Below, piece by piece: positions 43,506 through 51,668 of a DNA stretch of 54,245 nucleotides. Below the pieces are notes generated by a model. That model saw only the letters and a program-made list of their open reading frames with translations. It was not told the DNA's origin and did not search any database. Source of the stretch: a virus; IMG/VR virus record IMGVR_UViG_3300046170_000042, positions 1 through 54,245 of that record. One strand, written 5' to 3'. Every line of letters starts with the position of its first letter. The stretch's first letter is position 1. The position numbers and the translations under genes were made by a program.

Positions 43506-45548
43506 TCACGCTACGTCTTTAGTGTCAAGCCAATTTGATCCTATTTTTGACTCAAGTAAGAGAGGAACATTGAAGTCAATGCCCCATCTCAATGTAATCA
43601 AATTAGGCAGTTCTTTGTTAGTCAAGTCAATTATATCTAGCACCTTCCTTTCTTCATCTGGGTGTACATCTATGACAATAGAATCATGTACTGTGTTTAC
43701 TACACACGACTGCATGTTGTCAAGCAGGTTATCAATATGTAATAGGGCAATTGGTACAATATCAGCCGTAGCAAAAGACTGTACCGGGTAGTTTTTTATC
43801 TGTGTAAAGTATGAAACACGGCCATTTGCTTTACGTACAACATCGGGGAATGAAAACTCACGTCCAGATGGGGTTACTATTTTCTGTGTTGTGATAGCTT
43901 CCGTAGCCAACTTGGAATGCCAAGTGGCAACCCCCGTGTACTTGTCGTTGAAGTGTTCGTAGTAGGCTGCTTCTGCTGCCGTCCTTCCGAACCCAGTGGC
44001 CCCGTAGAGTGGCGCAAATGTATGCGCTTTTGCATCCTGTCTACTCGTAGGCTGACCAGCATTGGTAATAACTTCAGCGGTGTATGCATGTACATCAAAT
44101 CCAGTAGAAACTTCTTCAATTGCAACTCCATCCTGTGATAAGTATGCGGCAGCACGAAACTCTAGCTGTGCAAAGTCAGCCTCAAGTATCTTACCACCAT
44201 CCCATCGTGACACAAATACCTTCTTTACAGGAAACGTGCCGCCACGTGGCATGTTCTGCATATTTGGATTAGCACCAGACAGACGACCTGTCGCAGTGCG
44301 ATGTTGTAGTAGGCTGACATGCAGCATACCATCTTGCTTGGTGTAGTTCTTGATGCCATCAACAAACGATGACAGGTAAGTGTCAACAGCACTAAGCCGC
44401 TTAACCTTTGCCAAGAACTCAACTGCATCTTCCATACCTTTTGACTTAGCACCTGCCTCAAGCAATTGCAAGTTGTTCTTGCTGGTTGAGAAGCCATTAG
44501 CACTTGCCCACTTTGGTGTAGGTGGTTTGAATTTAAGTCCTGCTCTTTCACTTGTGTTCTTGAATAAGAACCCTTTGGTGTCACAGATTTGACATTTGTT
44601 TTTTCGTGCGTAGGGTTTACCATCTTTCTTAAACTTTTGAACATATCCTTCTCCTCTGCATTCATCACATTGTTCTGCTTTTGTTTTATACAAAACAGAA
44701 GTGTGGCTCTGTACTAAATTTCGGAATAAACTTTGCTCCATGTAATTGTCAATACAATTAGCCCACTCTGTTTTATCAATAACTTTCCTACCATATATAA
44801 CCCAAGACAACTGCTCTGGACTATTGAGATTGATAGGAGTGTCACCCATTAATTTATTTACATGTATACTTAGTTTTGATTCTAGTTCTAATTTCTCCTT
44901 TTCAAATTCTTTCTTAACTTCATCTAACTTGTATAGGTCTACCTTGAATCCTCTATGATATATCTTAGCTAATGACACTGCTACTTTATTAGTAAGAATA
45001 GCAGTAGACATTAGACTAGCATCTTTATGTGTATTCAATCTAGTGTATAGCCTATCTGATAATTGTTGAGTGGCATGTAAGTCTGACGACAGATACATAG
45101 ACAATTCAACTAATGGTATATCACGAGTAGTGTAACCTTTAGCAAAGTATTGTTTCAATGTATCTTGTTTCTTAGTATCTAATTCATACCTATTTGCACA
45201 AGCCTCTAGTGATAGAGGTTCTTTTATTCCTCTCTGTAAGACGTACTCAACAAGCATTGTATCAAACACTGCACCGTCATACTTGAAGCCCGACTCCCAC
45301 AACCAAACTAAATCATAGGCAATGTTATGTCCTATTAATATAGTAGCTTTGTCTAACCATTCTTGCACTTGCTCATGCCCATTAGGTGTTGGCATAACCT
45401 CACTGTGGTCAAATGTAATGCGTCTTTCTAAACCTGTATCTGTTAACATACCAACCATAGTTAAAGAATTAGTAGGCTCAAATGGGTCAAGATGTAACTT
45501 ACCATTTCTTTTTGTTGTTGTGTTCTCTACGTCTAGTGTTAGTTTCAT
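43506..45548 (-). CDS. polA: DNA polymerase, family A, with DnaJ-type zinc finger (680 aa)
   Basis: Phage replicative polymerase. ATG 45548 has GAGG 8 nt upstream, and overlaps the helicase stop (ATGA). The 3'-5' exonuclease has LDVE (D6/E8), IGHNIAYDL and YLSSDL. Residues about 290-326 hold CDECRGEG (C294, C297) and CQICDTKG (C319, C322), a DnaJ-type zinc finger. The polymerase domain has motif A EADFAQLEFR (D458), motif B RQDAKAHTFAPLYGATG and motif C NTVHDSI (D622). The residue four after the motif B Lys is Phe (E. coli position 762). This architecture marks HMO-2011-type phages. The frame is intact over 2 kb. Confidence 0.94.
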   Translation of the reverse strand: MKLTLDVENTTTKRNGKLHLDPFEPTNSLTMVGMLTDTGLERRITFDHSEVMPTPNGHEQVQEWLDKATILIGHNIAYDLVWLWESGFKYDGAVFDTMLVEYVLQRGIKEPLSLEACANRYELDTKKQDTLKQYFAKGYTTRDIPLVELSMYLSSDLHATQQLSDRLYTRLNTHKDASLMSTAILTNKVAVSLAKIYHRGFKVDLYKLDEVKKEFEKEKLELESKLSIHVNKLMGDTPINLNSPEQLSWVIYGRKVIDKTEWANCIDNYMEQSLFRNLVQSHTSVLYKTKAEQCDECRGEGYVQKFKKDGKPYARKNKCQICDTKGFLFKNTSERAGLKFKPPTPKWASANGFSTSKNNLQLLEAGAKSKGMEDAVEFLAKVKRLSAVDTYLSSFVDGIKNYTKQDGMLHVSLLQHRTATGRLSGANPNMQNMPRGGTFPVKKVFVSRWDGGKILEADFAQLEFRAAAYLSQDGVAIEEVSTGFDVHAYTAEVITNAGQPTSRQDAKAHTFAPLYGATGFGRTAAEAAYYEHFNDKYTGVATWHSKLATEAITTQKIVTPSGREFSFPDVVRKANGRVSYFTQIKNYPVQSFATADIVPIALLHIDNLLDNMQSCVVNTVHDSIVIDVHPDEERKVLDIIDLTNKELPNLITLRWGIDFNVPLLLESKIGSNWLDTKDVA

Positions 45549-46771
45549 GCTGTATACCTCGCTGTCTGATATTCTAGCTGACATGTTACATCACCATGCC
45601 ATCCTGTCAACTTATTTTTTACCACGTTCAGATGGCGTTCAATATCCTCTTCTTCCTGACCCTGCAGAGGTGGGTTCTTGGCGATCAGTATCATTAGGTC
45701 AGCCTCTGCTGCCTTTACCTGTCCTACTACCTTCCATCATGCTCTGATTCAGTATGACCTTACCTTCTGCCTCTGCAGATAGCTGAGACATGTAAAATAC
45801 AGCGCAGCTCATGCTGCTTGGCAATCATACGTGCAGTGTACTGCATTAGCCTTCAAAGCCTCGTCAGGTCTTGCAAAGCCACCTGTCTTGGCAAACTTGT
45901 CACCCATGTCCAGAAGCACCAGATCAGGCTTGTACGCCTTACATATAGACTCCACCCACGCCATGTCACGACCTGTAGCATCCTTGATCTTGATACGTTC
46001 TTTGACAGGTGCATACAAGTCACGTGCCTTGCTTGGGTTCTTCTTGATTTCCTGCATAGTCATACCAGTAGCGGCAGTCAGGTATCTAGCACCGACACGG
46101 TGATAGCCTTCCTCGTTACACAAGATAATGCAGTTAGCACCCTGATGTGCAAAGCCGCCGGGCGATGCAATCAGTGAGGCATGAAATGATGTCTTACCTG
46201 TGTTGGGTCTAGCACCCACCTCAATCAAGTGACCAGCGTTCACACCTTCCACCTTACGTGTCAGGCTGGGGATATTGAATGTCCATCGTGCCTCAAGGTC
46301 ATTACGTGCAAGCAATGTCTCAAGTTCGATGTCATCCCACTCAACCTTGGCACTAGGTGTAAAGTCATCACCATACTGCTCAAGTATCTGACGCAGTGGG
46401 TCAAGGCTAGTCTGCATACCATCCACGTAGTCACATCCTAGTGTGGCAATCTCTTCGCCAATGACCTTCTGGAACAGCTTGGATAGCACCTCTTGTGCTA
46501 CGTCACTGCCCATCGGCTGTTCACGTTTGATGTTGTTGAACAGGGATGAATAGGCTTGCTTCTGTGCAGTAGTCAGCGTTGGATTGTTTGCCATGAACAA
46601 CGCCTCAATTTCATCGGGTGTCACAGTACGTTCATATCGTTCCATAGCACTGTCGATAGACTGCTTTATTTTACGTACATCTTTACTGAACAAGCGGTCA
46701 GGACAACGTGCGCCACGATGCTCCTCGTAAAACTCCCTGTTCATTAGGCTTCTGATTAGTGATAATTCCAT
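45545..46771 (-). pseudogene. Replicative DnaB-like helicase, frame-broken in the 3' third (407 aa restored)
   Basis: Walker A is GARPNTGKT (186-194), a glutamate follows in LCNEEGYHR, Walker B ends PDLVLLDMGD (D288). After residue about 305 the frame breaks. Removing three extra bases (near 45845, 45795 and 45715) restores IYMSQLSAEAEGKV, MMEGSRTGKAAEADLMIL, NVVKNKLTG and RYTA, then a stop overlapping the polymerase ATG. The result is 1224 nt, a whole number of codons. Helicase and primase are separate here, unlike T7 gp4. It unwinds DNA at the fork. Confidence 0.85.
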
Positions 46772-46775
46772 GTGG

Positions 46776-47543
46776 TTATTCTCCTATCTGTTTGTGGATA
46801 GCATCTAGCTTATCCATGTCTGTCGGGTTTCTGTATTTTATATCATCTTGCAACTTTAGCAACCGTACATTTTCTACGTAGCCTCTCAGTTCTTTTACCA
46901 TCTGTATTGATTTTACTAGCGCATCGGGGTCTAGTGCAATCACTGCCGTTGAGAACTGTGCAAGATACCTTTTATGCGAATCTTGGAGAGATGTACCAAG
47001 AAGCGCAACCCCGACAAAGGAACCATAACCAACAATGGCCGCACTCACACAGTCCTCAACAACTACGGCGACTTTACCACAACCTGACGTGTATGGCAAG
47101 CCACTTTTTCCATATCTTTTCCATTTAGGAATACGTTTACTCAATGTCCTGCCTGTTGCATCAACTAACTTGCCATCATGTACGACAGGGAATACCACGC
47201 GGTCTTCCTTTACATCATACATCAGGGCATGTTCATCCTCATTGATACCCCACTCAGCGCACCACTTAACAACGGCACGTTTATTACGATGTGGGACTAC
47301 GTATGCAGGTAACTCAAATGTATCCTCTGTTGTATCAGTAACAGGGTTAAGGCGTTTCTGTACGTCACTGATAGACAATGGCACACGAGTACCACCACTG
47401 ACAGTACAACTCACCTTGTAGCAGTTCCATACAAGATTACCCATATCATTAGTGATACTAAATGTTCTGTCACCCTTACAGACAGGACAGTTCATGCGTT
47501 TAGTCTCGCCATTGGCAACATCATAGTCACTTGGATTAATCAT
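46776..47543 (-). CDS. DNA primase, zinc-finger and TOPRIM (255 aa)
   Basis: RBS AGAAAGGACA. The N-terminal zinc ribbon has C19, C22, C41 and C46 (MNCPVCKGD...WNCYKVSC). The TOPRIM core follows with AVVVEDCVSA (E163) and VIALDPDAL (D205, D207). The C-terminus is short. This is a primase equal to the front half of T7 gp4, with the helicase in the next gene, four bases away. First gene of the leftward replication operon. Confidence 0.9.
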   Translation of the reverse strand: MINPSDYDVANGETKRMNCPVCKGDRTFSITNDMGNLVWNCYKVSCTVSGGTRVPLSISDVQKRLNPVTDTTEDTFELPAYVVPHRNKRAVVKWCAEWGINEDEHALMYDVKEDRVVFPVVHDGKLVDATGRTLSKRIPKWKRYGKSGLPYTSGCGKVAVVVEDCVSAAIVGYGSFVGVALLGTSLQDSHKRYLAQFSTAVIALDPDALVKSIQMVKELRGYVENVRLLKLQDDIKYRNPTDMDKLDAIHKQIGE

Positions 47544-47618
47544 ATACGTGTCCTTTCTATATACAGTTATATATTATTATAGTTATATAATATATTAGTT
47601 CCCTGCGGCAGTTTAGTG

Positions 47619-47648
47619 CTTATATCATGTATTCTTACGTGCTGTCAA
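47619..47648 (-). promoter_or_regulatory. Sigma70-type promoter of the leftward replication operon
   Basis: On the minus strand TTGACA (47648-47643) and TATAAG (47624-47619) are separated by 18 nt. The start would be near 47612, giving a 69-nt AT-rich leader before the primase ATG. The promoter lies across the end of the integrase gene, so replication genes can be transcribed independently of it. Confidence 0.65.
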
Positions 47649-48722
47649 GGCATTATTTGCACTGACATATGTATTTTTTAGGTACGGCTTTACTGATTGT
47701 GGGTCAGCATGTCCTGTAACCGACATGATTTGTCCTATACCTACCTCTGCATCAACCATTTCAGTCACACCTGTACGCCTTAGATCAGATAAGCGTAGTT
47801 CCTTAGATAATCCAGCGTCATCCATCAGCTTACGTGCATGTAATGGTAATTTATACATCGTGTATGGTTCATACACACCCCTGTATGCTGTAGGTCTAGG
47901 TGCAACGTAAGGTTGAAAGCCAAAGTCTTGCTCCTGTTGTACTAACATATCATACAGGTCATCATCAATGGGTAGTTCTACCTGTGCATCACGCTTAGAT
48001 TGTAAAATAATTACACGCTTCTTCTCAAAGTCAATAGCATCCCAAGTTAATACACGCATATCACCTACACGCTGACACCATTCGTATGTCATTTGAAATA
48101 TCAATCCCACATTTCTGTACTCAAAATCTGAGTATGCAATGTCAAGAAACTTAGTTATATTTTCTTTTGTCCAAACAATTTTTCTCTGTTGTGGTGTCTC
48201 CTTCTTAATGCGTGAGAAGGGATTCACCTCACAATACCCTGTATTTATTGCATAATTATACACCATACTCATAGCACTACATATATGGTTAGCCATGTGT
48301 ACACCTCGCGTTAACCACTCTTGGTATGCACGATTAGCAGTTACAGCAGAGATATCTTTTACATCTATCTTCGACAACTGACGATTGTTTATACAAGTAG
48401 ATAAAGCTGTATCAATAAATTGCTTGTACTGTAACTGCGTTTTAGGTTTCAACTTAATGAAGTAATAAGATTGATAGTACACCGCTACTACTTGACGCAT
48501 AGTTCTTGGTACATTTTGTTTTGCTTGTCTCTCCATTTCTTGATGTTCAGATATAATATTGTTTAGTTCTTTGGCACGAGCAAAGGCAGGTTTGCCCATG
48601 CTACCTAAACTCTCACGCTCCACTAAACCTAACTCAATATATTTTTGAGGTGGGTTAAAGCGATAGAACCTAGTGCCATCAGCATATTTCTGTGCTTGTG
48701 TATATCTAGGTAAGTTTGTCAT
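47625..48722 (-). CDS. Tyrosine recombinase/integrase (365 aa)
   Basis: N-terminal SAM-like/arm-binding regions are followed by a catalytic domain with EWCQRVGDM (R218), QSKRD (K243), LSDLRRTG (R315), SVTGHADP (H338) and KPYLKNTY (Y347 is a likely nucleophile). The first His of the usual HxxR motif is Ser312. It resembles integrases of alphaproteobacterial phages. It would integrate the genome at a host att site, but no attP core or repressor was identified. The end overlaps the downstream promoter. Confidence 0.87.
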   Translation of the reverse strand: MTNLPRYTQAQKYADGTRFYRFNPPQKYIELGLVERESLGSMGKPAFARAKELNNIISEHQEMERQAKQNVPRTMRQVVAVYYQSYYFIKLKPKTQLQYKQFIDTALSTCINNRQLSKIDVKDISAVTANRAYQEWLTRGVHMANHICSAMSMVYNYAINTGYCEVNPFSRIKKETPQQRKIVWTKENITKFLDIAYSDFEYRNVGLIFQMTYEWCQRVGDMRVLTWDAIDFEKKRVIILQSKRDAQVELPIDDDLYDMLVQQEQDFGFQPYVAPRPTAYRGVYEPYTMYKLPLHARKLMDDAGLSKELRLSDLRRTGVTEMVDAEVGIGQIMSVTGHADPQSVKPYLKNTYVSANNALTARKNT

Positions 48723-49581
48723 GCTTTCCTCTCAATTCGTATAGTTGTATTGCTGTTTTAAATATCTCATCATACCATTGTAGATTATCTCTAAAATGTT
48801 TTGGTATATTTTCGATACCGTACCAAGCACCTGCAATCATACCTGCAACAGCACCTGTTGTATCAGTATCGTGACCTAGATTAACTGCTTCTATAACACA
48901 GTCCTCAAATGTTTTGGTATTTAGAAAGCACCACCATGCAGCTTGGAAGGTTTCTTTTACGTATCCACCAGACATAACGTCTTCTCGTGGTGTATTCTTA
49001 GGTAATCGATACTTATCATTAGCTCTTCTATGAAAGCCAAACCATATTTCTTCTGCTAATAATCTAGCATACCTGATACATTCAGGTGAAGCATGGGTAA
49101 GCATGGTAGAACACACTGCATACTCAACAGCCTGACATAAACTATCTGCCACAATTATAGCAGGTGCTAGACGCATGATGCCACCATTGCCAGATGAATC
49201 AGAACTATTTAAACCTACGTAAGGGTTGTCTTTTTTACCTAGTGCTTCGTAGTGACGCAACGCTTTTACTGTAGTCATTCCAATATCAAAGCACACTCCT
49301 CTTGGTATATATTCTCCTTCGTTTTTCCAAGCAACAAAGTTGTCCATAATATCTGATGCATTGAATGCACCCTTATTTTTTATAAGGGCATCTGCCATTG
49401 CCATTGCCATAGCTGTGTCATCTGTCCACTCTCCTATGGTGACACCATGAGTGCCACCAGTTGTATATTCTCTTACGTAGTTATCCTCATCCCTTCTGGG
49501 TCTGAACTCAAGGGGTGCGCCTAAAGCGTCACCCACTGCAAGTCCTACAAGCATACCTACTGATTTGCTTCTATCTAACAT
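48706..49581 (-). CDS. ADP-ribosylglycohydrolase (291 aa)
   Basis: DraG/ARH-family enzyme that removes ADP-ribose from modified side chains. Metal-binding motifs are visible: GEWTDDTAMA (T53, D54, D55) and GHDTDTTGAVAG (D238, D240); GNGGIMRLAP (131-140) is the family substrate loop. Full length, with no frame breaks. It overlaps the integrase by 17 nt and shares one base with the DUF932 gene. It could undo host or phage ADP-ribosylation. Confidence 0.9.
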   Translation of the reverse strand: MLDRSKSVGMLVGLAVGDALGAPLEFRPRRDEDNYVREYTTGGTHGVTIGEWTDDTAMAMAMADALIKNKGAFNASDIMDNFVAWKNEGEYIPRGVCFDIGMTTVKALRHYEALGKKDNPYVGLNSSDSSGNGGIMRLAPAIIVADSLCQAVEYAVCSTMLTHASPECIRYARLLAEEIWFGFHRRANDKYRLPKNTPREDVMSGGYVKETFQAAWWCFLNTKTFEDCVIEAVNLGHDTDTTGAVAGMIAGAWYGIENIPKHFRDNLQWYDEIFKTAIQLYELRGKHDKLT

Positions 49582-50429
49582 TAAGCTACTAACTCCTTAA
49601 AATATTTGCTTTCTGTCCATTGTAGAACCTCATGCTCTCGCTTGAACATAGACTCTGATGCTGTATCGTTGCCTGTGTTACGTAACTTGAAACCATTGCG
49701 CTCATCTGCATAGGTTGCATAGTTTGTAAAGGCTGAGTACAATGCCCAACCATTGTGTCCACGTATGGATGTTTCTTGGAAGTACAACTGCATCATCTTC
49801 TCTACTCTTTTATCTGACTTGAATAGCTTTTCAAGCATAGCTTTCACATCACCAGACCATAACGCTTTATTGGCTAGTGTCTGTAGTCTATGCGAATAGT
49901 TATGAAAGGAATGTTCTGAGTTTCTCAAGTCCTGTATGAACCTATCCATGCTAAAGTTAGATGTGTTCTTACGTCTAACCTTGTCATGCTCACCTCGTAT
50001 CTGTCCATTTGTACAGAAGAAATCTATCGCACCAAAGTATGCTTGGTTGGAACAGCTACCATCTATACCACGTAATGCTATGATACGCTGTGCTATAGTA
50101 GTAGAATGTTTTTCTGTTGTGATGTTTGTCTTCACATTTGGTAATGTAATGTCCATCAAAGCCCAAGCATTATTGTGAGAATCTTTCCATGCAATCTCTG
50201 CATCAGCAGTTTGATGAGGTTGAAGTGTATTAACTATCTCCTCTTGCACCTGCGTAAAGAACTTTGCATGTCCTATTGCAGGGAAGTTATCCCCTACTAT
50301 GCCGATGTACTCTCCTGTATTTTTATTGATGACATACTTCTTGCCCTTAAACTTGGTAGGCTCATGCTCTACCTCAAAGTCTAGGTGTTCTGGTATTGGG
50401 TCTAGTGTGTTTGTAAAATCAAGTGGCAT
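49581..50429 (-). CDS. DUF932 protein (282 aa)
   Basis: ATG 50429 follows AAAGGAGAATAAAT, a strong RBS, and is preferred to a start 21 nt earlier. The pattern KYVINKNTGEYIGIVGDNF, EKHSTTIAQRIIALRGIDGS and NGQIRGEHDKVRRKNT fits DUF932 (phage/plasmid-like protein). Function unknown. Complete and intact. Confidence 0.82.
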   Translation of the reverse strand: MPLDFTNTLDPIPEHLDFEVEHEPTKFKGKKYVINKNTGEYIGIVGDNFPAIGHAKFFTQVQEEIVNTLQPHQTADAEIAWKDSHNNAWALMDITLPNVKTNITTEKHSTTIAQRIIALRGIDGSCSNQAYFGAIDFFCTNGQIRGEHDKVRRKNTSNFSMDRFIQDLRNSEHSFHNYSHRLQTLANKALWSGDVKAMLEKLFKSDKRVEKMMQLYFQETSIRGHNGWALYSAFTNYATYADERNGFKLRNTGNDTASESMFKREHEVLQWTESKYFKELVA

Positions 50430-50952
50430 ATTTATTCTCCTTTTCTGCAACTGATATTGTTTTATATAACCATTGTGGCATGTTACGTCCTCTATTGTAT
50501 CGTGCGAATCTTAACTTGTCAACCCTATAAAAGGCACGATATGCTTGTATAGGATAATCTTCTTCTGTCTTTAGTTCATCGTGTCCACTGAAACACTGTG
50601 GGTGTGCTGTCACGTCACCATCTGGTAACAGATGCCGTCCTCTGTACAAAGCGATGCTATGCTTACCTGCACCATGCCACTTGCCATACCTGTGGTGATA
50701 CTCACCTAGCATGGCTGTGTATAGACTGTAAGCCCATCTGTAATTGGCACGATTCTCCATTGCCCACAGGGTGCATGGATGCTTCTGATGTACAGGCTTG
50801 TACAAATCACAGGCTTCTGCATACTCTGGTGCATGATGCCATAGGCTAGTGCATAGCATCTGCGCTTCTTCCAATGGCATCTTGACAACGTGTTGGTCAC
50901 ATAGTGACTTAGCTATATCGTTGACATCTTCTTCTATAATAAATCTATTCAT
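50419..50952 (-). CDS. Conserved phage protein with DQHVVKMPLEEAQML motif (177 aa)
   Basis: ATG 50952 has AGGAG 7 nt upstream; earlier in-frame ATGs lie in the neighbour. Motifs in order: SLCDQHVVKMPLEEAQML, HPCTLWAMENRANYRWAYSL, EYHHRYGKWH, then DYPIQAYRAFYRVDK. This order is common to a phage family of unknown function; some entries are annotated as glycosylase-like, which I cannot confirm. Confidence 0.75.
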   Translation of the reverse strand: MNRFIIEEDVNDIAKSLCDQHVVKMPLEEAQMLCTSLWHHAPEYAEACDLYKPVHQKHPCTLWAMENRANYRWAYSLYTAMLGEYHHRYGKWHGAGKHSIALYRGRHLLPDGDVTAHPQCFSGHDELKTEEDYPIQAYRAFYRVDKLRFARYNRGRNMPQWLYKTISVAEKENKYAT

Positions 50953-51115
50953 GCTCATTCTCCTGCATAAACTCATTAAGCGTATCTTCATCCGCATCTT
51001 GTGTGTAGAATTTATACATCTCATCATATGCAAAACGCAATAGTGTTTTCATATCCCAATCATCCACATATTTCATGCAAGCATTGGCTATCTGGTCATC
51101 TGTATATCTATTCAT
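50945..51115 (-). CDS. Small acidic protein (56 aa)
   Basis: ATG 51115 follows GGAGGTGAGC. The 56-residue product starts MNRYTDDQIANACMKYVDDWDM and has a long acidic helical end. Its start region copies that of the next gene (AGGAG, TGAGC, ATGAATAGA). Not a recognised family. Confidence 0.65.
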   Translation of the reverse strand: MNRYTDDQIANACMKYVDDWDMKTLLRFAYDEMYKFYTQDADEDTLNEFMQENEHE

Positions 51116-51389
51116 GCTCACCTCCTGCACCTCTGCCAAGTCCACCAAAATACTGTGGCTTACGCTTGGCTGTTTGAAACACACCGACAGTAATAAACAC
51201 TCCTGCCAGTAATAGTGTATGTGCTATGGCACTGATGCCAAATGCTACGATAGAGCCTAATGACATACTGAATATGATACACCACATCCACGCTAATACC
51301 TGCATTATCATATGCCTTGTGTTGATATCAGGTATGTTAGACAATGGATTCTTTGCATCATCCATAATCATATTATATAACTTTAGCAT
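51108..51389 (-). CDS. Small membrane protein (93 aa)
   Basis: Two transmembrane helices (about residues 29-52 and 54-72) between a charged N-terminus and a Gly-rich end GGLGRGAGGEHE. AAAGGAATATGTGA precedes the ATG. Overlaps the next gene by 8 nt. Function unknown; an inner-membrane protein from the early region. Confidence 0.62.
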   Translation of the reverse strand: MLKLYNMIMDDAKNPLSNIPDINTRHMIMQVLAWMWCIIFSMSLGSIVAFGISAIAHTLLLAGVFITVGVFQTAKRKPQYFGGLGRGAGGEHE

Positions 51390-51538
51390 TCACATATTCC
51401 TTTCTTTAATAACTCTATCACAACTATGTATGCACCACAAGCAAACACAAACATTATAGCAAAGCGTAACACATTATCCATGCTTGGGTCTTGCATCTCA
51501 TCCTTGTTCATCCAGAATGTAAGTATCTTTTTAATCAT
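51383..51538 (-). CDS. Small membrane protein (51 aa)
   Basis: A charged N-terminal segment and one transmembrane helix (residues 26-43, FAIMFVFACGAYIVVIEL). Starts inside the preceding stop region and ends within the next start, with four- to seven-base overlaps. No family recognised. Confidence 0.6.
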   Translation of the reverse strand: MIKKILTFWMNKDEMQDPSMDNVLRFAIMFVFACGAYIVVIELLKKGICEC

Positions 51539-51668
51539 TAGGTTTCTCCATCAATACTGCATGGCTACCATGATGTGCGTGTAGCTGTTGTATAACTACC
51601 CACCCCATAAGTTTGTATGCTTCTATGTCGTAGTGTGATACGTATCTATACACTCTCATCTTCATCAT
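51531..51668 (-). CDS. Small hypothetical protein (45 aa)
   Basis: RBS AAAGGAATCAA before ATG 51668. A compact 45-residue sequence with several His residues (LHAHHGSHAV) and a strand-helix-strand pattern. Overlaps the methyltransferase stop by 4 nt. Not recognised. Confidence 0.58.
   Translation of the reverse strand: MMKMRVYRYVSHYDIEAYKLMGWVVIQQLHAHHGSHAVLMEKPND

Noticed and set aside
45818-47421. Several plus-strand open frames of 63-128 codons opposite helicase and primase
   Set aside because: They are shadows of conserved minus-strand genes; no RBS, and composition does not match real plus-strand genes.
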